Assembly (NCBI GenBank): GCA_902780135.1
Contig: CACZEK010000001.1
Span: 128,663 to 192,662, forward strand
Origin: an uncultured bacterium
GTDB lineage: Bacteria; Verrucomicrobiota; Lentisphaeria; Victivallales; UBA1829
Length of the DNA stretch: 64,000 nt
Direction of reading: 5' to 3'
How positions within the stretch are numbered: the stretch's first letter is position 1; each line of letters opens with the position of its first letter. The notes under the pieces are model-generated. The model saw only the letters and a list, made by a program, of their open reading frames with translations, did not search any database and was not told the origin of the DNA. Both the position numbers and the translations under genes were made by a program. This document shows positions 32,112-38,742 of this stretch, one piece after another.

Positions 32112-32701
32112 AATTCCTCTTGAAGAATGCAGAAATTGAGACCTACAACGAAAGCACAGCCTTCGTCTTTCCAAAATACACCTCTCAGCTGATTAATTTG
32201 GCTAACCAGAACGCACAGGGAACTCGTCCCGCTGTTGTAGGACAAATGTCTGAGTTGTTTCAGGAATTCATGGCAACAGGAGAAGAAATCACCATTGAGA
32301 ATTGGCGTAATTGGTATATTGAAAGGCACCCGGATGCAATTAACAATGCAACTGATAGAATTTTTGCACAAGTACAGAATCTTAAAGGTGCAATTGACCT
32401 TGTTGATCGCGATTTGATCAAACAATGGGTGGAAGATCTTGTCTTTTTCAAAACCTTTAATGGACTCTATGTTCAAAAAGCCATATTGGCATCCCTCGCG
32501 GAGCGAACTGGAACGACTTACAGACTTGCAACCCCGGACGAGGAAGCACAGGGAATTGACGGTTTTGTAGGCGACAATCCATATTCAATAAAGCCTGTAA
32601 CATATAAAACTATGGAAAGACTTCCTGAATCTATAGAAAACGTAAAAATGATCTTCTATGAAAAAACCAAAACCGGTTTGCGGGTCGAGATAGAAGACTG
32701 A
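32108..32701 (+). CDS. MjaI-family type II restriction endonuclease (predicted CTAG)
   Basis: 197 residues. N-terminal FPKYTSQLINLANQNAQGTR then VVGQMSEL is the conserved block of the MjaI endonuclease family, whose studied members recognise CTAG. Candidate catalytic residues are Asp151 and the SIK at 160-162, a PD-(D/E)xK variant. It overlaps the winged-helix gene by 4 nt and converges on the methyltransferase gene with 3 nt between stops. The AT-rich composition of the cassette suggests horizontal transfer. Cleavage specificity is inferred from family only. Confidence 0.8.
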   Translation: MKFLLKNAEIETYNESTAFVFPKYTSQLINLANQNAQGTRPAVVGQMSELFQEFMATGEEITIENWRNWYIERHPDAINNATDRIFAQVQNLKGAIDLVDRDLIKQWVEDLVFFKTFNGLYVQKAILASLAERTGTTYRLATPDEEAQGIDGFVGDNPYSIKPVTYKTMERLPESIENVKMIFYEKTKTGLRVEIED

Positions 32702-32704
32702 TTT

Positions 32705-33763
32705 TTAATACAGAGGCAATAGTTCATTCTGTGTGTTGTATGTGCATGAAACAACCCCGTTTTCTGCAATTGACACATCAGAAAGATGGTCTATTCTTAT
32801 TGCAGTTTCCTGTTTCGTTCTCACATCAAAACCGAGTATTTCGTTGCGATAACAAAGGTCTCTCTTTTCCTTTGACAACGAATCAATATAATTCAAATGT
32901 CGAACAATGCGGGAATCAATAATCCGGTTCAGCATGGCTTGGGATGAGGCAATATTCTGTCTTGCCAAGTCCGCAATATATGGATCAATTTCTACTCCTA
33001 TGCTGTTTCGATTGGACGCCATACAGGCAAGATTTGTTGTTCCAATTCCAACAAATGGGTCCAAAATGGTATCTCCCTCTATGGAATACATATTCACCAA
33101 TCTGTAAGGAATCTCAAAAGGAAACGCGGCGCTGCGCTCCCGCCCCTGTTTGATATTATTCACCATTTGTGCTGTACCTTTTATTTCCCATAAATCGGAA
33201 AACCACCCGTTTCTTTCTTCCCAGAAGAAAGCGCTTTTCTGTCGAATGCTTTTTTCCTCTTCTGAAAAGACTCTCTTTTCTCCCTTGCGGAAAATAAGGA
33301 TGTACTCATGCTCGTAAGTGACATACGCACCGGCAGGGTACATACCTGATCCCATGAATTTATTCGGCGCATTCGATGGTTTTCTCCAATGTATATCAGG
33401 TAAAACACTATAACCAAGACCGGAAAAGTAATTGATAATCTGAGTGTGGTTCGAATAAAGCTGGAAACTGCCATTGATCGTTCGTGTCGCATCTCCGATA
33501 TTTACACAAATAAAACCATTTTGTGCAAGGACCCTGTCACACTCATCCCATGTTTTACTCAAAAGATCATGCATTCGGTGAAAGGCTCTTGCACCATCCC
33601 CCTGTTCTAAAAACGATGAAATGCAAGGGTCCTGGTTGCTGAACATTGTATCCCACATTTCAATCATGGGATATGGGGGGGAAGTGATAATCAAAGATAC
33701 TGATTTATCAGGTATTTCTGAGACTTTTTTACTATCTCCGCAAATGATCTTATGCTCTGTCAT
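32705..33763 (-). CDS. MjaI-type beta-class DNA methyltransferase (predicted N4-cytosine, CTAG)
   Basis: 352 residues; start 33763 with AAAGGA upstream. Motif IV TSPPYPM (27-33) precedes motif I DPFVGIGTT (235-243), the beta-class order. SPPY is typical of N4-cytosine enzymes, and SPPYPMIEMWD matches the M.MjaI group. AdoMet-dependent; protects host DNA from the convergent endonuclease. It has its own promoter (33845-33872) that is a sequence relative of the endonuclease promoter, so both arms may respond to the same regulator. Confidence 0.86.
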   Translation of the reverse strand: MTEHKIICGDSKKVSEIPDKSVSLIITSPPYPMIEMWDTMFSNQDPCISSFLEQGDGARAFHRMHDLLSKTWDECDRVLAQNGFICVNIGDATRTINGSFQLYSNHTQIINYFSGLGYSVLPDIHWRKPSNAPNKFMGSGMYPAGAYVTYEHEYILIFRKGEKRVFSEEEKSIRQKSAFFWEERNGWFSDLWEIKGTAQMVNNIKQGRERSAAFPFEIPYRLVNMYSIEGDTILDPFVGIGTTNLACMASNRNSIGVEIDPYIADLARQNIASSQAMLNRIIDSRIVRHLNYIDSLSKEKRDLCYRNEILGFDVRTKQETAIRIDHLSDVSIAENGVVSCTYNTQNELLPLY

Positions 33764-33844
33764 AGCCGTTTCCTTTCTGATGCTGCACGGTTTCCCAATG
33801 CGTGGCCTGTTTCGTTTGGCAAGATATTTGTAAAGGCTTCCGAT

Positions 33845-33872
33845 ACTATAGCAGTTTTTGACTGGATGTCAA
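33845..33872 (-). promoter_or_regulatory. Promoter C of the methyltransferase gene
   Basis: Minus strand TTGACA (33867-33872), 16 nt, TATAGT (33845-33850), with TTGAC-atcca-GTCAA overlapping the -35. Upstream bases (cattgttt...gattca) resemble those of the promoter at 5908-5935. Confidence 0.7.
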
Positions 33873-33957
33873 GCATGAATCAGAAACAATGTTGTTTTTT
33901 ATGACTCCTTGTAGCGGATAGCCTCGCTTATTATGTCCCCAGACGGAAAAAACTTTT

Positions 33958-34356
33958 TCACTCTGCAGAATCCTGTTTGACCTCGCGCTTGATCCTGTCC
34001 CAGTCCGCCGAACGGAGCAGCGCAGGAATATTATTGTAAAGTGTCCGGTGGTGCCCGTATTCCGGCTCCATAAGCTCGGAAACGGCTTCCTCCACGGACC
34101 ATCCATCGAAGACGACCCGGCAAGCGGCGACGGCCGCGCCCGTGCGGTCGCTCCCGTGCTTGCAATGGATGAGGACCGGCTTCGGCGAGCGCTTCACGGT
34201 CCGCAGGATCGCGATGAGGTCGTCCTCCGTGCTTTTTTGTTCCGGGCATTGTGTACTTCCGTTTTGCGTTTTGTGTTCTCCGAAAACAATATACGTGCCG
34301 TTTCCGAAAAGGCAAGCCAGTTCGATTGCTTTTTCCGTTTGAATCACCGCAGCCAT
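33958..34356 (-). CDS. Cys-based (dual-specificity-like) phosphatase, probably N-terminally truncated
   Basis: 132 residues. HCKHGSDRTG (Cys65, Arg71) is the C-x5-R phosphatase loop; the flanking sequence matches the small bacterial tyrosine/dual-specificity phosphatases. Those are usually 160-200 residues, with an N-terminal signal peptide and a strand carrying the conserved INLR-type motif, both absent here. No continuation is visible upstream in any frame. Either a decayed remnant or a minimal enzyme. It is divergent from alanine dehydrogenase. The general acid Asp normally about 30 residues before the Cys is not obvious. Confidence 0.5.
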   Translation of the reverse strand: MAAVIQTEKAIELACLFGNGTYIVFGEHKTQNGSTQCPEQKSTEDDLIAILRTVKRSPKPVLIHCKHGSDRTGAAVAACRVVFDGWSVEEAVSELMEPEYGHHRTLYNNIPALLRSADWDRIKREVKQDSAE

Positions 34357-34404
34357 TCTCTTTAGATTCTGCTGAAAAAACAGCCTGTTTTGTTTTCCGG
34401 GGGC

Positions 34405-34432
34405 TTGAAAAAAGGGATCCCGCCGTTATTTT
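34405..34432 (+). promoter_or_regulatory. Promoter for alanine dehydrogenase
   Basis: TTGAAA (34405-34410), 16 nt, TATTTT (34427-34432). The leader carries a stable hairpin CGCCCCG-TTTT-CGGGGCG (34492-34509) just before the start codon at 34532. Confidence 0.45.
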
Positions 34433-34531
34433 ATATAACACACGACAAGACCAACACCCGTCTGCCAAAAACACGGACCGACGGAGATTTCCGCCCCGTT
34501 TTCGGGGCGACAAACAGAAAGGCTGAACACC

Positions 34532-35644
34532 ATGAAAATCGGATGCGTCAAAGAGATCAAGAACAATGAATTCCGCGTCGGACTCACGCCGGACAACGTC
34601 CGGGATTACGTCGCCGCCGGGCATCACGTGTACATGGAACGCGGCGCCGGGGTCGGCTCCGGGTTCTCCGACAACGAATACGTGGACGCCGGGGCGAGCA
34701 TCATCGACAACGCGGCGGACGTGTGGCATCTGGTCGACATGATGGTGAAGGTGAAGGAGCCGCTCGAAAGCGAATACGGCCTCTTCCACGATGGCCTGAT
34801 CCTCTACACCTATCTGCACCTCGCCGCCGACAGGGAGCAGACCGACGCCCTGCTGAAAGGCAAGGTCAAGGCTGTCGCGTACGAGACGATCCAGGAATCC
34901 GACCGCTCCCTGCCGTGCCTCGCCCCGATGTCGCAGATCGCGGGCCGTCTCTCCATCCAGGAGGGCGCGAAGTACCTGGAGAAGAAGTTCGGCGGCGAAG
35001 GCATCCTGCTGGCGGGCGTCCCCGGCACGCCGAAGGCGAACGTGGTGATCCTCGGCGGCGGCACGGTCGGCATGAACGCGTGCAAGATCGCGGTGGGCAT
35101 GGGCGCGAACGTAACGATCCTCGACATCAACCTGAAGCGCCTCGAAGAGCTCGACAACATGTTCGGCGCGCACATCCAGACGCTCGTGAGCTCGGACAGC
35201 AACATCGAACGCGTGCTGAAGGACGCCGACCTGGTGATCGGGTCCGTGCTGATCCCCGGCGGCTCCACGCCCAAGCTCTTCAAGCGGCGCTACCTGCCCG
35301 AGATGAAGGACGGCGCGGTGTTCGTGGACGTGGCGATCGACCAGGGCGGCTGCGGCGAATCCTCGCACGTGACCACGCACGACGATCCGGTGTTCATCGA
35401 GGAAGGCGTAGTGCATTACTGCGTGGGCAACATGCCCGGCGCGGTGCCGCGCACCAGCACGATCGCCCTCACGAACGCCACGCTGCGCTACGGGCTTCAG
35501 ATCGCGAAGGGCGGCCTGGAGGAAGCCTGCAAGGCGAGCAAGGTCATCTCCTCCGGCGTGAACTGCTACCTCGGCAAGCTCACGAACAGGAACGTCGCCG
35601 CCGCGCACGGCTACGAGTTCACGGACCTCGCCTCCCTGATCTGA
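34532..35644 (+). CDS. ald: Alanine dehydrogenase
   Basis: 370 residues, normal family length; AAAGG precedes the ATG. NAD-dependent interconversion of L-alanine with pyruvate and ammonium. Visible signatures: MKIGCVKEIKNNEFRVGLTP at the N-terminus, substrate-binding KVKEP and YLHLA (Lys and His of the active site), NAD-binding GGGTVGMNACKIAVGMGA, and NMPGAVPRTST near the C-terminus. Cytosolic. A 21-nt gap to the YigZ-like gene suggests co-transcription. A 5' hairpin ends 22 nt before the ATG. Confidence 0.95.
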   Translation: MKIGCVKEIKNNEFRVGLTPDNVRDYVAAGHHVYMERGAGVGSGFSDNEYVDAGASIIDNAADVWHLVDMMVKVKEPLESEYGLFHDGLILYTYLHLAADREQTDALLKGKVKAVAYETIQESDRSLPCLAPMSQIAGRLSIQEGAKYLEKKFGGEGILLAGVPGTPKANVVILGGGTVGMNACKIAVGMGANVTILDINLKRLEELDNMFGAHIQTLVSSDSNIERVLKDADLVIGSVLIPGGSTPKLFKRRYLPEMKDGAVFVDVAIDQGGCGESSHVTTHDDPVFIEEGVVHYCVGNMPGAVPRTSTIALTNATLRYGLQIAKGGLEEACKASKVISSGVNCYLGKLTNRNVAAAHGYEFTDLASLI

Positions 35645-35665
35645 GGGAATCGACCTCGATCAATC

Positions 35666-36271
35666 ATGCTGATCCTGCGCCATGGCATCCGCGCCGAACT
35701 CACGGTGCGGAGATCGCGTTTCCTCGCCGAAGCGGACCCGGTCGCCTCGGCGGAGGCGGCGCGGGAACTCCAGCGCGAACGCAAGCGCGTCTACGCCGAC
35801 GCCAGCCACGTCGTCTTCGCCTTCATTTGCGGGCCGCAGGGCGGCGTCATGGGGTGTTCCGACGACGGAGAGCCGTCCGGCACGGCGGGACGCCCGACGC
35901 TTGAGGTGCTGAAGGGGAGCGGGATCACGAACGTGCTGCTCACGGTGACCCGCTGGTTCGGCGGGATCCTGCTCGGCACGGGCGGGCTGGTCCGCGCCTA
36001 CACCGAAAGCGCGCAGCTGGTGCTCGCCGGCGCGCCGACCGCCGAACTTGTCCCGCTCACCCGGTTCACGCTCGCGCTGTCCTATCTCCAGTATGAAACG
36101 GTGCGCCGCCGCTTCGCGGAATTCGCGGCGGAGATCACCGGCGAGGAATTCGCCGCCGCGGTAACGCTTTCCGGCGTGATCCCGAGCGCGAACTTCGCGG
36201 CATTTTCCGCGCTGGTCCGCGACCTCACCAACGGCACGGCGTTTCCCCGCGAACTCCCATCCGGCGCCTGA
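35666..36271 (+). CDS. yigZ: YigZ/IMPACT family protein (UPF0029)
   Basis: 201 residues, typical length. The N-terminal IMPACT/UPF0029 domain has SRFLAEADPV, the signature DDGEPSGTAGRP and TRWFGGILLGTGGLVRAY. The C-terminal about 60 residues form the DUF1949-like ferredoxin-fold part. Family proteins are conserved and cytosolic, with a proposed RNA- or ribosome-linked role that is not firmly established. Downstream of ald on the same strand. A GC hairpin (TCCCGC with GCGGGA at about 36272-36289) follows the stop but has no T-run. Confidence 0.88.
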   Translation: MLILRHGIRAELTVRRSRFLAEADPVASAEAARELQRERKRVYADASHVVFAFICGPQGGVMGCSDDGEPSGTAGRPTLEVLKGSGITNVLLTVTRWFGGILLGTGGLVRAYTESAQLVLAGAPTAELVPLTRFTLALSYLQYETVRRRFAEFAAEITGEEFAAAVTLSGVIPSANFAAFSALVRDLTNGTAFPRELPSGA

Positions 36272-36371
36272 TCCCGCCCGCGCGCGGGACCCGAACAAGA
36301 GTTCGCTTCACATTCGGGCCGGAACATCCGTGCATGCGTCCGGTTTTTTCGCGTTTTTTGGCGTTTTCCGT

Positions 36372-36400
36372 TTGCAAACAGCCTGATTTGATGCTATATT
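36372..36400 (+). promoter_or_regulatory. Promoter for tRNA-His
   Basis: TTGCAA (36372-36377), 17 nt, TATATT (36395-36400) with TGC before the -10 and ATTAG after it. The tRNA begins 16 nt downstream. Confidence 0.6.
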
Positions 36401-36415
36401 ATTAGAACGCTTTGT

Positions 36416-36492
36416 GGTGGGTGTAGCTCAGTTGGTGGAGCGTCTGACTGTGGCTCAGAATGTCGCGGGTTCGAGTCCCGTCTCCCACCCCA
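36416..36492 (+). tRNA. tRNA-His (anticodon GTG)
   Basis: Full cloverleaf including the extra 5' G (36416) that pairs with C73, as expected for tRNA-His. D-stem GCTC/GAGC; anticodon stem TCTGA/TCAGA with loop CTGTGGC (anticodon GTG); T-arm GCGGG-TTCGAGT-CCCGT; CCA encoded (36490-36492). The acceptor stem has one U6-U67 mismatch. A short T-run follows directly. Confidence 0.93.
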
Positions 36493-36931
36493 TTTTTTTG
36501 CCCTCATTCGAGGCGGAAAGAGTCGGTTTGAAAGAAACCGGCAAAACCTGTTTTTTCCGATTCCGCAGCAGGAATTACGGAACAATTACGGAAAGCTTCT
36601 CCCCTCACTTTGAACTCAAGCCTTCTGTTTTCTTCGAGACAGAGGGTTTTCTCTTTATGCCCATTGAGAATCCGTATCCCTCTCCTGTGGATTTGGCATC
36701 AGTTTCGCATCAGGAACGGGGGATCATATGCCCTGCAGACCACTTTTTCCGTTTTTTTCAGCAATCCGAGCTTAGTCAAGCTCAAAATACGCGCATATCC
36801 AAGCTTGGAACGATTCCGCGACGCTCAAAATGCCCGCTGTTCCCATTGTCGATGCTTTTTTGGTTCAGCTTTACCTTTAAGCCTTCGCGTTTCCATATTG
36901 GCACTGCATAGAAAATGCAGTTTTTCTGTTG

Positions 36932-36943
36932 TTTGTATACAAA
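36932..36943. promoter_or_regulatory. Perfect palindrome upstream of the AbiE operon
   Basis: TTTGTATACAAA, directly upstream of the -35 at 36949. AbiEi antitoxins autorepress by binding inverted repeats at their promoter, so this is a candidate operator (inference). Confidence 0.45.
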
Positions 36944-36948
36944 TGCTC

Positions 36949-36976
36949 TTGAATTTGTCCGAGTTCGTGCTATAGT
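36949..36976 (+). promoter_or_regulatory. Promoter for the AbiE operon
   Basis: TTGAAT (36949-36954), 16 nt, TATAGT (36971-36976) preceded by TGC. The expected transcription start (about 36983) falls at the AGGAGGT ribosome site, so the leader would be only about 10 nt. Confidence 0.6.
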
Positions 36977-36993
36977 ATAGCAGGAGGTACAGA

Positions 36994-37617
36994 ATGACGA
37001 CACTTGACCTGCGGGCAAAGATCCCGAACGACTTTTTCACGGCATGGGAACTGAACGCCCTTCTCGACGGTTATGCGAACCGCCCGGCGAAAATATCTTC
37101 CATGCTCAAAAAGGGCGAGATCATCCAGATCCGGCGCGGACTCTACACGTTCGCGGAACCGCTCCGCAGGGGGTTGCTGTCCGATGGCGTGCTGGCGAAT
37201 CAGATTCACGGACCGAGCTATGTTTCCGGGGACTACGCCCTGAGCTACTACGGCATGATCCCTGAAACGCCCGCGGTCGTCACGTCCATCACCAGAAGCC
37301 GCTCCCGGCGTTTCGACACCCCGTTCGGCGTGTTCAGCTACCGCTACTGCCGGTCGCAGGCGTATCCGGTCGGAATTACCGCTGTCGGGGAGGATCAGAA
37401 CAGATTCCTGATCGCGACGCCCGAAAAGGCGCTGTTCGACAAGGTCGCATACGACAGGCGATTCGAGGGTGACGACCCGGAGTCATATTTGCTGGATGAC
37501 CTCAGGCTTGACGAGGAATCTCTGCGGGGCCTGAACAGAACGCGCCTGAAGGAGCTTGCCCCCTTCATGACCGGACGCCTGAAGCCGATTTGCAATTACC
37601 TGGAGAAATTGAGATGA
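36994..37617 (+). CDS. AbiEi-like antitoxin / transcriptional regulator
   Basis: 207 residues; AGGAGGT precedes the ATG. An N-terminal winged helix (about residues 14-55: SSMLKKGEIIQIRRGLYTF) and the YVSGDYALSYYGMIPE...ATPEKALFDKV region are typical of AbiEi/DUF6088-type type IV antitoxins. Its stop overlaps the next start by ATGA, the usual abiEi-abiEii arrangement. It neutralises the partner indirectly and represses its own promoter in characterised members. Probable anti-phage or maintenance module. Confidence 0.82.
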   Translation: MTTLDLRAKIPNDFFTAWELNALLDGYANRPAKISSMLKKGEIIQIRRGLYTFAEPLRRGLLSDGVLANQIHGPSYVSGDYALSYYGMIPETPAVVTSITRSRSRRFDTPFGVFSYRYCRSQAYPVGITAVGEDQNRFLIATPEKALFDKVAYDRRFEGDDPESYLLDDLRLDEESLRGLNRTRLKELAPFMTGRLKPICNYLEKLR

Positions 37618-38495
37618 GCCACCCTTTGATATCGAACATGCTGCGGGAGTATTCCTGTTCGAACGAACAGCAGGCGGCAAACGCTTTGCGCGAGATCATG
37701 CAGAACGTGGCGCTCCTCGCGCTTTCCCGGCAGGATTTCTTCAGCCGTGCCGCTTTTTACGGCGGGACCGCCCTGCGTATCCTGTACGGCCTCAACCGGG
37801 GGTCCGAGGATATGGATTTCACGCTGCTTTCGCCTGACGCCAAGTTCGATTTGAGCGATTATGCGGGCGGACTGGAATCCACATTCGCATCATTCGGGCT
37901 GAACGTTGCTTTCTCCAGGAAGATCAAGGTCGCCCGGAGCAGTGTTCAATCGGGTTTTCTGAAGAGCAACACGAAGGTGCAGCTCCTTTCCATCGGCCTG
38001 GATGCGGCTTTGGCTCAACGGGTCCATTCCGGACGGGAAATGAAGATCAAAATCGAGGTCGATGTGCAGCCGCCGTCCGGCATCGGAACCGAAATCAAGT
38101 ATTTGTACCGCCCTCAGCCCTTTGCCGTGCGTTCCTGCATGTTGCCGGACCTGCTGGCGGGGAAACTGCATGCCGTGCTGTTCCGTGCGTGGAAAAAGCG
38201 TGTCAAGGGCCGCGACTGGTACGATCTGGCGTGGTTCGCAGGATCGCATCCCGAATACAATCTGCGCCATCTGGAGAGCCGTTCCAGACAGTCGGGCGAT
38301 TACACGGACAAAAAGCCGCTCACGGATGAGCTTGTTCACGCCATGCTGGAAGAAAAACTCCGGCAGATTGACCTGGACGCTGTCAAGGCCGACGTCAGCC
38401 CCTTCCTCCACGACCAGAACGAACTGGATGTCTGGAGCAGGGATTTCTTCCGTGACGCCTTCCGGCGCCTGCGTGCGTCTGTGATGCAGGGTTGA
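37614..38495 (+). CDS. AbiEii-like nucleotidyltransferase toxin
   Basis: 293 residues from the ATG at 37614, which overlaps the antitoxin stop. The nucleotidyltransferase signature FYGGTALRILYGLNRGSEDM then DF (about residues 44-65) gives the G-G and the catalytic D-x-D-like acidic pair. A later KGRDWYDLAWF and C-terminal helices match AbiEii/MenA-type proteins. MenA-type relatives block translation by modifying tRNA acceptor ends; the target here is unknown. A strong terminator follows at 38598-38622. Confidence 0.84.
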   Translation: MSHPLISNMLREYSCSNEQQAANALREIMQNVALLALSRQDFFSRAAFYGGTALRILYGLNRGSEDMDFTLLSPDAKFDLSDYAGGLESTFASFGLNVAFSRKIKVARSSVQSGFLKSNTKVQLLSIGLDAALAQRVHSGREMKIKIEVDVQPPSGIGTEIKYLYRPQPFAVRSCMLPDLLAGKLHAVLFRAWKKRVKGRDWYDLAWFAGSHPEYNLRHLESRSRQSGDYTDKKPLTDELVHAMLEEKLRQIDLDAVKADVSPFLHDQNELDVWSRDFFRDAFRRLRASVMQG

Positions 38496-38597
38496 GCGCA
38501 CACTCATCGAATCCAGCCAATCTATCCCCACGCCTTCAGCCCTCCATTTACAATCAGGTCGACATTCCGACTTAAATGATAAAGTTCTTCGGCTACT

Positions 38598-38622
38598 TAC
38601 CGGCTGAGCCGGTATTTTTTTT
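38598..38622 (+). terminator. Rho-independent terminator after the AbiE operon
   Basis: TACCGGC-TGA-GCCGGTA stem-loop followed by eight or more T. Confidence 0.85.
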
Positions 38623-38644
38623 GACCTGAAGGCATATAAAAATC

Positions 38645-38683
38645 AGAACCGCAGGAGCCTGTCAACTTCTGCGGTTCTTTTTT
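38645..38683 (+). terminator. Second hairpin terminator between convergent genes
   Basis: AGAACCGCAG (38645-38654) pairs exactly with CTGCGGTTCT (38669-38678); six T follow on the plus strand, and a weaker T-rich stretch on the minus strand. Probably serves the convergent RTX-like gene as well. Confidence 0.78.
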
Positions 38684-38742
38684 ATTGTCCCGCAACGGGA
38701 AACGACGCGGGAACGGAATGTCCGGAAAGGGAGACGAACGGC

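Larger units (their letters stand above)
36493..36993. other. Intergenic region downstream of tRNA-His
   Basis: 501 nt with no supportable gene. Reading frames of about 120-165 codons here have no ribosome site or family resemblance. The right end holds the AbiE promoter and a palindrome. No integrase or duplicated tRNA 3' end is seen, so no evidence for an integrated element. Confidence 0.5.

Noticed and set aside
36394..36585. 63-codon minus-strand frame across the tRNA
   Set aside because: Its GGRRDSNPRHSEPQSDAPPT text is the well-known antisense translation of a tRNA gene, not a protein.
36414..36911. 165-codon plus-strand frame starting at the tRNA
   Set aside because: Begins inside the tRNA, no ribosome site, no family resemblance.
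36416..36993. Integration site of a mobile element at tRNA-His
   Set aside because: No integrase gene and no repeated tRNA 3' end were found on either side.
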